Below the pieces are notes generated by a model that searched no databases, was not told where the DNA came from, and saw nothing but the letters and a program-made list of their open reading frames with translations. From the NCBI GenBank assembly GCA_900548775.1, contig URLM01000022.1, positions 1-29,603 of the forward strand: a stretch of DNA of 29,603 nucleotides. The letters run 5' to 3'. Positions 16,321 through 23,630 of the stretch are shown piece after piece. The stretch comes from an uncultured Olsenella sp. (GTDB lineage: Bacteria > Actinomycetota > Coriobacteriia > Coriobacteriales > Atopobiaceae). The translations under genes were made by a program, and so were the position numbers. Positions within the stretch are counted from its first letter, which is position 1; each line of letters opens with the position of its first letter.

Positions 16321-16326
16321 ATTATA
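16321..16326 (-). promoter_or_regulatory. Candidate -10 for the double winged-helix regulator
   Basis: A perfect TATAAT on the minus strand (16321-16326), in an A+T-rich island, about 90 bp upstream of the start. No good -35 at 16-18 bases. It is flanked by GAAC (16316-16319 on the plus strand) and GTTC, a loose dyad that might be an autoregulatory operator. The rest of the 16230-16430 gap shows only a weak 5-bp hairpin at 16387-16403. Confidence 0.4.
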
Positions 16327-16430
16327 TCTTAGATGGTTCAACGCGCCGAAACAACTGCTCGTCTTCGGGGGCTGTCGGTGGACGTTACCGTTGGGCAGAC
16401 GGTACCTGGACAGGCCTGTGGACCGGGACG

Positions 16431-18275
16431 CTACATGCTCTGCGGCGCATGGACGCCGCAGAACTCGAGCGTGAGGGCGAGAACCCTGCGCGTGGCGTCC
16501 ACCGCGGCAAGGCGTGCCTTGGAGAGCCCCTCGTCCACCGGACGGCCCTTGCTGGGAAGCACCTGGCACACAGTGTAGAAGGAGTGGAAATCTCCTGCCA
16601 GCTCCTCGGCATAGTGCGTGAGGCGGAAGGGAGCACGGTCACGAGCGCAACCCTCCACCAGCGAGGGGAACTCGGAGAGCTTGCGCGCAAGCGTGGCCTC
16701 GGTTGGGTCGGTGAGCAGCGAAAGGTCGTACTCCTCGCCAACTGCGCGCCTCGCGACCTCGTCCATGCCGATCTTCTCGGCCTCCTCGGCGCTCACGCCG
16801 GCACCCTTGCGAAGTATCGAGCAGATGCGCGCATGCGCGTACTGGACGTAGTAGACGGGGTTGGTGTTGTCCTGCTTCTTGACCTTCTCGATGTCGAAGT
16901 CGATCATCTGGTTGCTCGACTTGGAGATCAGCGTGTAGCGCGTGGCGTCCACGCCCACCTCGTCCATGAGCTCCTTGAAGGGGATCATGGTGCCCTTGCG
17001 CTTGGACATGCGCACCGGCACGCCGTCACGCAGCAGGTTCACGAGCTGGCCGAGAAGCACCTCGAGCTTTCCAGGGTAGCCCAGCGCCGCGCAGGCGGAG
17101 TCCACGCGCTGGATGTAGCCGTGGTGGTCGGCGCCCCAGATGTCGATCACGTGGTCGACGCGCTGGAACTTGTTCCAGTGATAGGCGACGTCGGAGGCGA
17201 AGTAGGTGTACTCGCCGTTGGTCTTGATGAGTACGCGGTCCTTGTCGTCGCCAAGCGCGGTCGAGCGGAACCACAGCGCACCGTCCTCGTCGCGGTAGAG
17301 GTAGCCCATCTCGTCCAGGCGCGCGAGGGCGCGGTCGACGGCAGAGGTGCCGTCCTCGCCCTTCTCGTAGAGCGAGCGCTCGGAGAACCACACGTCAAAG
17401 TGGCAGCGCGACTCGTCGAGGGTGCTCCGGATGGACTCGAGCATGAGCTTGTAGCCGCGCTCGCGAAACTCGAGCATGCGCTCCTTGGGATCCGCCTCGA
17501 CCCAGCGCGTGCCGTCCGTCTCAATGAAGTAGCGCGCCACGTCAATGATGTAGTCGCCACCATAGGCATTGCCACCGAGATTGGCGTTGAAGGCGTCCAT
17601 GTAGGGGTGAAGCTCGGGATGGGCGTCCTCCTCGTCCTTCACGAAGGCCTTGCGGTCGTCGAGAAGCACCTGCACGGCGTCGTCGAGCGAGCAACCCCTC
17701 TCGGCCATCACCTGGGCGAGCTGGAGGTAGCGCTCTGCCACGGAGTTGCCGAAGACGTCCATCTGGCTGCCGTGGTCGTTGATGTAGTACTCGCGCTCCA
17801 CGCTGTAGCCGGCGTGCTCCATCACGCGGCAGAGGGAGTCGCCAAGCGCAGCCCAGCGGCCGTGGCCAATGTGGAGCGGGCCCACGGGATTGGCCGAGAC
17901 GAACTCGACCTGGACCTTCTCGCCCGCGCCGATGTTCGAGCGGCCAAAGTCGTGGCCCTGCTCGCGCACGGTGCGGAAGACCTCGTTGTTGGCCGCGGCC
18001 GAGAGGTAGAAGTTCACGAAGCCGGGGCCTGCGACCTCGACCTTGGAGATGCCCGGGTCGGCCGCCATGTGGTCCACGATTGCCTGGGCGATGGCGCGGG
18101 GCGCCATGTGTGCGAGACGAGCGGAGCGTAGGGCGAGCGTCGTGGTCCAGTCACCGTTGCCGGCGTCTGCGGGTCGCTCGAGACCGAGGTCGCCCACCTC
18201 AAAGGCAGGCAGGTCACCGGCCTCCTGCGCATCCGAGACGGCCTTCCTGACGAGCTCCTCAATCTTCTCGGGCAT
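16431..18275 (-). CDS. argS: Arginyl-tRNA synthetase
   Basis: Class I synthetase that charges tRNA-Arg. 614 residues with the ArgS domain order: an N-terminal tRNA D-loop-recognition domain (1-110), the Rossmann domain with SANPVGPLHIGHGRWAALGD (HIGH at 135-138), an ArgS-typical YYINDHGSQMDVFG stretch, the KMSKS-equivalent RMSKRKGTM (about 422-430), and an all-helical anticodon-binding domain ending in the family tail ALTLEFCGVHAPQSM. The ATG at 18275 lies downstream of a hairpin and an extended -10, so it can be transcribed separately from the upstream nicotinate phosphoribosyltransferase gene. Confidence 0.97.
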   Translation of the reverse strand: MPEKIEELVRKAVSDAQEAGDLPAFEVGDLGLERPADAGNGDWTTTLALRSARLAHMAPRAIAQAIVDHMAADPGISKVEVAGPGFVNFYLSAAANNEVFRTVREQGHDFGRSNIGAGEKVQVEFVSANPVGPLHIGHGRWAALGDSLCRVMEHAGYSVEREYYINDHGSQMDVFGNSVAERYLQLAQVMAERGCSLDDAVQVLLDDRKAFVKDEEDAHPELHPYMDAFNANLGGNAYGGDYIIDVARYFIETDGTRWVEADPKERMLEFRERGYKLMLESIRSTLDESRCHFDVWFSERSLYEKGEDGTSAVDRALARLDEMGYLYRDEDGALWFRSTALGDDKDRVLIKTNGEYTYFASDVAYHWNKFQRVDHVIDIWGADHHGYIQRVDSACAALGYPGKLEVLLGQLVNLLRDGVPVRMSKRKGTMIPFKELMDEVGVDATRYTLISKSSNQMIDFDIEKVKKQDNTNPVYYVQYAHARICSILRKGAGVSAEEAEKIGMDEVARRAVGEEYDLSLLTDPTEATLARKLSEFPSLVEGCARDRAPFRLTHYAEELAGDFHSFYTVCQVLPSKGRPVDEGLSKARLAAVDATRRVLALTLEFCGVHAPQSM

Positions 18276-18300
18276 GTGCCCCGTCCTTCCTGGATCTTCC

Positions 18301-18340
18301 GCGCGCCCCCTGGCGCGCCCTCGTGTGCAGCAGTGTAGCA
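18301..18340 (-). promoter_or_regulatory. argS promoter candidate and leader hairpin
   Basis: Minus strand TGC-TACACT (18332-18340) is an extended -10 located in the 97-bp gap before argS. Downstream, GCGCGCC (18312-18318 on the minus strand) pairs with GGCGCGC (18301-18307) around a 4-base loop, about 26 bases before the start codon. The hairpin could be a leader structure controlling argS or end read-through from the upstream gene; no T-run follows. Confidence 0.4.
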
Positions 18341-18372
18341 GAGGCGGCGTCCAACGCCGAGGCGCGAGCGGG

Positions 18373-19866
18373 CTAGTGCCTCACGCGCGAGGAGCCGCTT
18401 CGCTCCTCCGCCGTAAGGTCGCGACGGAGCGTGGCCAAGCCCTGCTCCAGGCCCACGGGGTAGGTTTGCGGGTTGAGGAAGCGCGTGATCGCGGGATCGA
18501 GGTGCATGAGCGCGTTGTGGCAGCGCGAGCGAGACTCCTCGATGTCAACCGGCTCGCCCGCGCGCTTGCCGTGCTCGACGTAGCAGGCGAGAAGCTCGCG
18601 CGGCGTGCCGGAGAGCGCGTAGGACGAGAAGGGGTCGAGGATGTCCTCCATGCTCGTGGCGGCCTGGACGTCGCCGTCCGCGTAGGAGTCGTCGAGGATC
18701 ATGTCGCCCACGGGACAGTGGTCGTCGTCGAGGAAGCGCAGGACGTGCTGGACTCCCGGGATGGTTCGCTTGTAGGCCTGCTCGGAGAGCTTGATCACGG
18801 GGTTCCAGGGCGCGTCTGCAGAGTCGCGCACGGCGGAGAGCTTGTAGACGCCGCCAAGCGAGGGCTGCGGGTCGCAGGTGGCGAGCTTGGTGCCCACGCC
18901 AAAGGAGTCGATGGGCGCGCCCTGGGCGTAGAGAGACTGGATGGTGTACTCGTCGAGGTCGTTCGAGGCCGAGATCTTCACGTACGGCAGGCCGGCATCG
19001 TCGAAGGCCTTGCGGGTCTCCTTTGTGAGCTTGGCAAGGTCGCCCGAGTCGATGCGGATTGCGGCGAGCCGCTCGCCCGCAGCCTCCATCTCCTTTGCGA
19101 CCGTGATTGCGTTCTTGATGCCCTGGTGGACGTCGTAGGTGTCGAGGAGCAGAACGCAGTTCTTGGGGCTCGACTTTGCGAAGGCGCGGAACGCGTCAAG
19201 CTCGGTGGGAAACGCCATGACCCAGGAGTGGGCGTGCGTGCCAAAGACGGGAATGCCGTAGATCTTGCCAGCAAGGAGGTTCGAGGTGGAGCTTGCGCCG
19301 GCTATGTAGGATGCGCGAGCCACCGCGAGACCACCGTCGGGTCCCTGGGCGCGCCTCAGGCCAAAGTCGGAGACCGGATGGCCCTCTGCCGCGCGAACCA
19401 CGCGCGAGGTCTTGGTGGCCACGAGGGTCTGGAAGTTCACGAGGTTGAGCAGGGCGGTCTCGATGAGCTGGCAGTCGATGAGGGGGCCCTGCACGCGCAC
19501 CATGGGCTCGCGCGGAAAGACCACGTCGCCCTCGGGCACGGCATGAATCGTGAGGTCGAGGTGGTGGTTGCGCAGGTACTCGAGGAAGGCGGGCTTGAAC
19601 ATGGAGCCGCCGCTAGGTGCGGGAATGCTGGCGAGATACTCGATGTCCTCGTCGTCGAAGACGAAGTTCTCGACGAGGTCTGGAATCTGGCCCATGCCGC
19701 AGGCGATGGCGTAGCCGCCGCCAAAGGGGTTCTCGCGGAAGAACGCGTTGAACGTTGCCTGCGTGTCCACGAGGCCCGACTCCCAGAAGCCCTGGGCCAT
19801 GGTGAGCTCGTAGAGATCGGTGTTGAGCGAGACGTCCGTTGGCTTGGTGCGGTCCGTGAGCGACAT
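18373..19866 (-). CDS. pncB: Nicotinate phosphoribosyltransferase
   Basis: Condenses nicotinate with phosphoribosyl pyrophosphate, using ATP, to make nicotinate mononucleotide: NAD salvage in the cytoplasm. 497 residues, the longer bacterial form. Family features: NTDLYELTMAQGFWESG near the N-terminus, the RRAQGPDGGLAVARASYIAG stretch (171-190) and GTHAHSWVMAF (209-219) with the conserved histidines H211/H213, then IRIDSGDLAKL and SNDLDEYTI phosphate-binding regions. ATG 19866 follows GGGAGGAAG by 7 bases. The next genes upstream are a small coiled-coil protein and a radical SAM protein; no functional link is evident. The symbol is used for the activity. Confidence 0.93.
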   Translation of the reverse strand: MSLTDRTKPTDVSLNTDLYELTMAQGFWESGLVDTQATFNAFFRENPFGGGYAIACGMGQIPDLVENFVFDDEDIEYLASIPAPSGGSMFKPAFLEYLRNHHLDLTIHAVPEGDVVFPREPMVRVQGPLIDCQLIETALLNLVNFQTLVATKTSRVVRAAEGHPVSDFGLRRAQGPDGGLAVARASYIAGASSTSNLLAGKIYGIPVFGTHAHSWVMAFPTELDAFRAFAKSSPKNCVLLLDTYDVHQGIKNAITVAKEMEAAGERLAAIRIDSGDLAKLTKETRKAFDDAGLPYVKISASNDLDEYTIQSLYAQGAPIDSFGVGTKLATCDPQPSLGGVYKLSAVRDSADAPWNPVIKLSEQAYKRTIPGVQHVLRFLDDDHCPVGDMILDDSYADGDVQAATSMEDILDPFSSYALSGTPRELLACYVEHGKRAGEPVDIEESRSRCHNALMHLDPAITRFLNPQTYPVGLEQGLATLRRDLTAEERSGSSRVRH

Positions 19867-19890
19867 TGCTGCTACTTCCTCCCACTGGAT

Positions 19891-19923
19891 GGCGCGGGAA
19901 GCGCAGCTCGCCCGTCCCGCGCC
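19891..19923 (-). promoter_or_regulatory. 9-bp hairpin between the small coiled-coil gene and pncB
   Basis: GGCGCGGGA (19891-19899) and TCCCGCGCC (19915-19923) are exact complements around a 15-base loop in the 78-bp gap. No T-run follows, so an intercistronic stabiliser or weak attenuator is as likely as a terminator. Confidence 0.55.
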
Positions 19924-19944
19924 GGGTTACTTGCTGCTTGGGTG

Positions 19945-20256
19945 CTATCCGAGCGCCATGGCGAGAAGCCACACCGCCGCCACGATTACAACCGCGGCGA
20001 TGACGATCTTCTGGCCCTTTGGCATGCGGAGGTCCTCGTCGTCGGGCTCCATGAGCTGGCGGCCCTTCTCGCGCGCCTGAGCGATGCGCTGCTGCTCGGC
20101 GGCGTCCTTCTCACTTGCCGCTTTCTCGGCCTTCAGACGATCGAGCTCCGCGCGCTCGCGGGCAGCCGCCTGGGCCTCCTCGCGGGCGGCCTTTTCGGCG
20201 CGGAGCCTCTCGAGCTCTGACCTCTCCTCGTCGGAGAGCGGCGTGTTCTCTGGCAT
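19945..20256 (-). CDS. Small hypothetical protein: coiled coil with C-terminal membrane anchor
   Basis: 103 residues, no family recognised. Residues 5-70 are highly charged heptad-like Glu/Arg/Lys/Ala sequence (ELERLRAEKAAREEAQAAA, ELDRLKAEKAASEKDAAEQ) that should form a long helix or coiled coil. Residues 82-102 (KIVIAAVVIVAAVWLLAMAL) are a single membrane helix at the very end, so the protein would be tail-anchored with the coiled coil in the cytoplasm. ATG 20256 follows GGAGGTCCC directly. Codon use matches its neighbours and the Shine-Dalgarno is strong, which supports a real gene. Confidence 0.75.
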   Translation of the reverse strand: MPENTPLSDEERSELERLRAEKAAREEAQAAARERAELDRLKAEKAASEKDAAEQQRIAQAREKGRQLMEPDDEDLRMPKGQKIVIAAVVIVAAVWLLAMALG

Positions 20257-20307
20257 GGGACCTCCAAGGTAGGCGCGACGGGCGCGCGGTTCCTACAGTT
20301 GCAGAGT

Positions 20308-21309
20308 CTATACCCCTTTGGGGCCGGCAGGTGCGTCGGATGCGCTCGTCTCGCCGCCCTTGAGCTCCGGGCCCTCGACGCCGGTCGCGTCGAAGGCAGG
20401 CACGAAGCTCTCCGAGACGGTGCCGCCCTCCTGCCACCAGATGTTCTCGAAGCCGAGGTCGTCCGCGTGGCAGAGGACGATCTCGTACTCCTCGTTCGTC
20501 ACCGCGCGCGCGAGGTCGCCACCGGCCTTGCGGCAGGCGTCGTTGGGCGTGTACTGGTTCATGACCGAGAGGTCCGCGGCGTTTCCGCAGGTCTCCCAGA
20601 CGCGATCGAGCACCGCGCAGGAGTCATCCACGTGGCCGGGAAGCACGAGGTGGCGCACGATGACGCCACGCTTCATCGCGCCGTCCTCCGTGAGCAGGCG
20701 GCCGCCAGCCGCGCTCACGGCGGAGACCATCTCGCGCAGAGCCGCTGCGGCGACGCTTGGGTAGTCGCGCGCGGCGGAGAGCGAGCCCGCCAGTGCGGGG
20801 CTTGCGTACTTGAAGTCCGTGAGCCAGATGTCGATGACGTCCGACATCGCGCGGACGACCTCGGGCAGCTCGTAGCCGGAGGTGTTGCAGACCGTGGGGA
20901 TGACAAGGCCGTTCTCGCGGGCGAGAAGCACCGCCTCGCGCACCGTGGGCGCAAAGTGCAGCGGAGTCACGAGGTTGACGTTGAGCGCACCCTGTGCCTG
21001 AAGCTCGAGCATCATCTCGGCGATGCGCGAGGTGGAGACGGCGAGGCCGAAACCCTCCTGGGAAATCTGGTGGTTCTGGCAGAAGCGGCAGCGCAGGGGG
21101 CAGCCCGTGAAGAAGATGGCGCCCGAGCCTGCCTCACCCGATATGGGCGGCTCCTCCCAGAAGTGCAACGCCGCCCTTGCGACGCGCGGCGTTGCGGTGG
21201 CGCCGCAGACGCCGGCCTTGCCCTCGGTGCGTGCCGCGCCGCAGCGGCGTGGGCAGAGCTTGCAGGCGTCGTAGGAGGATGCGTCCAGCTTGGCGACGAT
21301 GTCGTCCAT
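20308..21309 (-). CDS. Radical SAM protein of the PflX type (pyruvate formate-lyase activase-related)
   Basis: A radical S-adenosylmethionine enzyme of unknown substrate. With ATG 21309 it has 333 residues. The N-terminal cysteine motif CKLCPRRCGAARTEGKAGVCGA (C16, C19, C23, C35) is that of the PflX-like group (COG1313), and the radical SAM cluster motif is GCPLRCRFCQNH with C70, C74 and C77. Later conserved parts: QISQEGFG, VNLVTPLHF, CNTSGYE and YTPN. The start follows GGGAG by 10 bases; the open frame continues upstream through the tRNA, so it must begin near here. It lies only 31 bp after the tRNA-Ala terminator hairpin, leaving little room for its own promoter. Confidence 0.88.
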   Translation of the reverse strand: MDDIVAKLDASSYDACKLCPRRCGAARTEGKAGVCGATATPRVARAALHFWEEPPISGEAGSGAIFFTGCPLRCRFCQNHQISQEGFGLAVSTSRIAEMMLELQAQGALNVNLVTPLHFAPTVREAVLLARENGLVIPTVCNTSGYELPEVVRAMSDVIDIWLTDFKYASPALAGSLSAARDYPSVAAAALREMVSAVSAAGGRLLTEDGAMKRGVIVRHLVLPGHVDDSCAVLDRVWETCGNAADLSVMNQYTPNDACRKAGGDLARAVTNEEYEIVLCHADDLGFENIWWQEGGTVSESFVPAFDATGVEGPELKGGETSASDAPAGPKGV

Positions 21310-21339
21310 CCCTGTCGTGCTCCCATCGGGGTTGGAGAC

Positions 21340-21378
21340 GAGACAAGAGAAGGGGCCCAAGCCAGGTGCCTGGGCCCC
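21340..21378 (-). terminator. Intrinsic terminator after tRNA-Ala
   Basis: On the minus strand GGGGCCCA (21371-21378) pairs with TGGGCCCC (21352-21359) around an 11-base loop and is followed by the T-rich TTCTCTTGTCT. It lies 11 bases after the tRNA CCA end and just upstream of the radical SAM start. Confidence 0.75.
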
Positions 21379-21388
21379 ACAGATTCCA

Positions 21389-21464
21389 TGGTGGAGATGA
21401 AGGGATTCGAACCCTCGGCCTCTGCCTTGCGAAGGCAGCGCTCTCCCAGCTGAGCTACATCCCC
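21389..21464 (-). tRNA. tRNA-Ala (anticodon CGC)
   Basis: 76 bases with encoded CCA. The acceptor stem GGGGATG pairs with CATCTCC and includes the G3-U70 wobble, the alanine identity element. The D arm (GCTC..GAGC), anticodon stem CTGCC/GGCAG with loop TTCGCAA (anticodon CGC, reads GCG) and T arm with TTCGAAT are all regular. It has its own promoter and terminator. Confidence 0.97.
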
Positions 21465-21485
21465 AGGCGCTCATGCGCGGGAGCC

Positions 21486-21514
21486 ATTGTCGCAATTTGC
21501 CGGGGCCGTGTCAA
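21486..21514 (-). promoter_or_regulatory. tRNA-Ala promoter
   Basis: A consensus TTGACA (minus strand, 21509-21514), exactly 17 bases, then GACAAT (21486-21491). The -10 ends about 21 bases before the mature tRNA 5' end at 21464, leaving a short 5' leader for RNase P to remove. Confidence 0.75.
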
Positions 21515-21521
21515 GGGGCCG

Positions 21522-21912
21522 TTTTCGCGCCGGAGGAAGCATTCCCGCAGCGGTTGCGTACGGAGCCTCCGTTCCGGGGTCTTTTTCTCGCCGGAAGGCG
21601 CTTCTCGTACGTGATTCCGCCGGGAACTCTGGTCCCGGCGTCATTTCTTCTCCGAAAGGCGCTTCTCGTACGGAATCCCTTCGGTAACCGCCCTCCGGCG
21701 TCATTTCTTCTCCGGAGAAGGACTTTCGTACGCGACTGCCTCGGGCCCTCGCCTTCCGGCGTCATTTCTTCTCCGGAGGGCTTCCTTTGTGCGTGATTGC
21801 CACGGCTACGCACCTTCCGGCGTCATTTCCTCGCCGGAGGGCGATTCTCGTACGTGATTCCGTCGGGAACCCCGGTCCCAGCGTCAATTCCTCGCCGAAG
21901 GGCGCACTGTGG
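21522..21912. repeat. Tandem array C of the 61-bp intergenic repeat (inverted orientation)
   Basis: The most regular array. Unit starts (ATTTCTTCTCCGGAGGGC-like) fall at 21522, 21582, 21643, 21703, 21764, 21825 and 21886, that is spacings of 60, 61, 60, 61, 61, 61. Each unit runs core, TTCTCGTACGGAATCCC-type linker, then CCTCCGGCGTC into the next core, so CTCCGG and CCGGAG flank a 13-base loop. It is the reverse complement of arrays A and B. It occupies the whole space between the 6S-like RNA terminator and the tRNA-Ala promoter, 9 bp from each neighbour or less than 15. Confidence 0.9.
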
Positions 21913-21923
21913 CAGGCGCAAAC

Positions 21924-22091
21924 AAAAAAGTCGCCCCCTGCGGATACGATTATGAACCCACCTTCATAAGGTGGGTGTCCTCATCGCCCGTTCCGGCTTC
22001 CCCAGCAACGGAGGATCCCCTTCCAGGACGAGATGTCGGACTCCCTTGTAACGCTTGTCGGTTCACCCAGTTTGCACCGCAGGGGGACGAC
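21924..22091 (-). ncRNA. ssrS: 6S RNA candidate
   Basis: A 168-base transcript inferred from structure. The 5' end GTCGTCCCCCTGCGG (22091-22077) pairs with CCGCAGGGGGCGAC (21943-21930): a 10-bp stem, one bulged base, then 4 bp, followed at once by TTTTTT (21929-21924). Inside is a large open region whose 3' side carries the 8-bp hairpin CCCACCTT-ATG-AAGGTGGG, then an irregular apical stem (CTCGTC/GATGAG, CTGG/CCGG, TCCTC-CGTTGCT-GGGGA). Closing stem, central bubble with small 3'-strand hairpin, long apical arm and size near 180 bases are the hallmarks of 6S RNA, which mimics an open promoter and binds the housekeeping RNA polymerase. A promoter at 22098-22127 predicts a start at about 22091, exactly at the stem. 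Identification rests on fold, not on a database match. Confidence 0.72.
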
Positions 22092-22097
22092 GACTCC

Positions 22098-22127
22098 AAT
22101 GTAAGCGAATGCGCATTCGGATGCCAG
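22098..22127 (-). promoter_or_regulatory. Promoter of the 6S RNA candidate
   Basis: Minus strand CTGGCA (22122-22127), 18 bases, TACATT (22098-22103). Initiation seven bases on would fall at about 22091, the first base of the closing stem. Confidence 0.5.
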
Positions 22128-22129
22128 TC

Positions 22130-22157
22130 TTGACATGGCGAGCGGTGGCCACACAAT
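22130..22157 (+). promoter_or_regulatory. Plus-strand promoter candidate for the sugar-phosphate transferase gene
   Basis: TTGACA (22130-22135), 16 bases, CACAAT (22152-22157), pointing to the gene at 22334 with a leader of about 170 bases. It is back to back with the 6S promoter. A second -10-like TATTAT stands nearer at 22286-22291 without a good -35. The leader holds an inverted repeat TTGCGTA-N8-TACGCAA (22176-22197) that could be an operator. Confidence 0.45.
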
Positions 22158-22333
22158 GGATGTGTTGGGCACTTTTTGCGTAGCAATCAATACGCAATCA
22201 AATAAACCGCAGGTCAGCGGTCACTCCACTGTGCTGCCCTTTCCATGCTCGGCCCCTAAGCTGCACGTATTCGCACGTTTCTGTGTATTATGTCTCGCGT
22301 GGAAAGGCGGCGATAAGGAGGAGGTGTCGAACG

Positions 22334-23578
22334 GTGCCCAGGTACTGGCTGTCGTTTCTCTGCCTGTTTGCCGCTTCTCTCGCCTGCGCCCTCGCAATGA
22401 CTCCCGTTGCGAGAAGGATTGCCATCAGGCTTGGCGCCGTTGACTACCCCAGCAAGCGTCGCGTGAACAAGACGCCGACGCCTCGGATGGGCGGCATCGC
22501 GATCTTCTCGGGCATCGTTGCCGCATTCGTGGTCCAGTACATCGGCACCACGTACTTTGGATGGCCGGTTGTTCTCGTGCCCTCGCCGCGGCTCTCTGTG
22601 AACTATTGGATGCTTGTCCTTGCCTTTGTCATCATCTTCACAACCGGCATGCTTGACGACAAGTACACGCTCACCCCACGCGCGAAGCTCGCCGGACAGG
22701 TGCTCGCAGCCACGGTCGCGGCCCTGGGCGGCTTGGTCATCGGCATCATCGCAAATCCTTTCGAGCCAGGCGAGTTCATCGAGCTGGGCTGGCTCACCTA
22801 CCCCGTGACGATCGTCTACCTGGTCGCCTACGTGAACATCATCAACCTGATAGACGGGCTGGATGGCCTCGCCGCCGGCATCTCGTGCATTGCGAGCGTG
22901 ACCATGTTCGTGCTTTCGATTTGGGCGGGCCGCCTCGACGCCGCCGCGCTCGCCTGCGCCGTCGCTGGCTCGACGCTGGGCTTTCTCCACTACAACTTCC
23001 ACCCGGCCAGCATCTTCATGGGGGACTCCGGCTCGCTCACCTTGGGCTTTGCGCTGGGAACCATCTCGTTGCTCTCGGTGACGAGAATGGCCGGCCTCAC
23101 CACGATCATCGTTCCCCTGGTGATCGCGGGGATCCCCATCATCGACACGTTCTCCGCGATAGTGCGTCGTACGCGTGCCCACGTGAGCGTTGGGCGCGCG
23201 GACCGAGGGCACATCCACCACCGTCTCCTCGCGGAGGGCTTTGACCAGCGTCAGGCGGTGCTCGTGGTGTACGCATGGACGGCGCTTCTCTGCGCCGGAT
23301 CGCTCGTCATGACGCAGGTGGCCACGACGCCGAGGATCTGCATATTTCTCGTGCTGCTGGTGGCCTCGGGTGCCTTCGCCAAGCACCTGCACCTCTTTGA
23401 GCCCGTGCTGCGGCACCACAAGGACCCCCGTACGGGCGACGACGAGCTTGTCGGGCCGGGCGACCCCGCTTTCGAGGAGGAGTCCGAGAAGGCCCGAGAG
23501 CGGCGCGAGGAGAGGCGCGAGGAGCTTCTCGGCATTCGTCTGGACGACAAGAAGGACAAGGGCGAGAAGGGCAACTAG
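22334..23578 (+). CDS. Polyprenyl-phosphate N-acetylhexosamine-1-phosphate transferase (WecA/TagO/MraY family)
   Basis: Integral membrane enzyme that moves a sugar-1-phosphate from a UDP-sugar to undecaprenyl phosphate, the first step of a surface polymer. GTG 22334 follows AAGGAGGAGG by 9 bases, giving 414 residues. Conserved cytoplasmic motifs: DYPSKRRVNKTPTPRMGG (37-54), GMLDDKYTLTPRAKL with catalytic D108/D109, NLIDGLDGLAAG (171-182), FMGDSGSL (228-235) and RGHIHHRLL (291-299). The HIHH form marks the WecA/TagO branch, not MraY. About ten membrane helices. Residues 360-414 are a highly charged cytoplasmic tail (EEESEKARERREERREELL) that is unusual. Starting polymer unknown: teichoic acid-like or other envelope glycan. 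Confidence 0.92.
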   Translation: MPRYWLSFLCLFAASLACALAMTPVARRIAIRLGAVDYPSKRRVNKTPTPRMGGIAIFSGIVAAFVVQYIGTTYFGWPVVLVPSPRLSVNYWMLVLAFVIIFTTGMLDDKYTLTPRAKLAGQVLAATVAALGGLVIGIIANPFEPGEFIELGWLTYPVTIVYLVAYVNIINLIDGLDGLAAGISCIASVTMFVLSIWAGRLDAAALACAVAGSTLGFLHYNFHPASIFMGDSGSLTLGFALGTISLLSVTRMAGLTTIIVPLVIAGIPIIDTFSAIVRRTRAHVSVGRADRGHIHHRLLAEGFDQRQAVLVVYAWTALLCAGSLVMTQVATTPRICIFLVLLVASGAFAKHLHLFEPVLRHHKDPRTGDDELVGPGDPAFEEESEKARERREERREELLGIRLDDKKDKGEKGN

Positions 23579-23605
23579 GCTCGCCGGCACGCATTTGTGC
23601 CGAGC
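23579..23605 (+). terminator. Hairpin directly after the sugar-phosphate transferase stop
   Basis: GCTC (23579-23582) and GGCAC (23586-23590) pair with GTGCC (23597-23601) and GAGC (23602-23605), with a 3-base bulge and 6-base loop. It begins right after the TAG stop. No T-run, so terminator function is uncertain. Confidence 0.35.
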
Positions 23606-23630
23606 AGAGCTCCATGCCTACCCGCAGCGA

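Noticed and set aside
21522..21912. CRISPR array, suggested by the 61-bp period
   Set aside because: The would-be repeats are only loosely alike, the would-be spacers recur within and between arrays, and there are no cas genes in the window.
22146..22177. Hairpin GTGGCCACACA..TGTGTTGGGCAC followed by TTTTT, like a plus-strand terminator
   Set aside because: It overlaps the proposed plus-strand promoter and has no upstream plus-strand gene to end, and the stem has mismatches. I treat it as chance or as a minor leader element.
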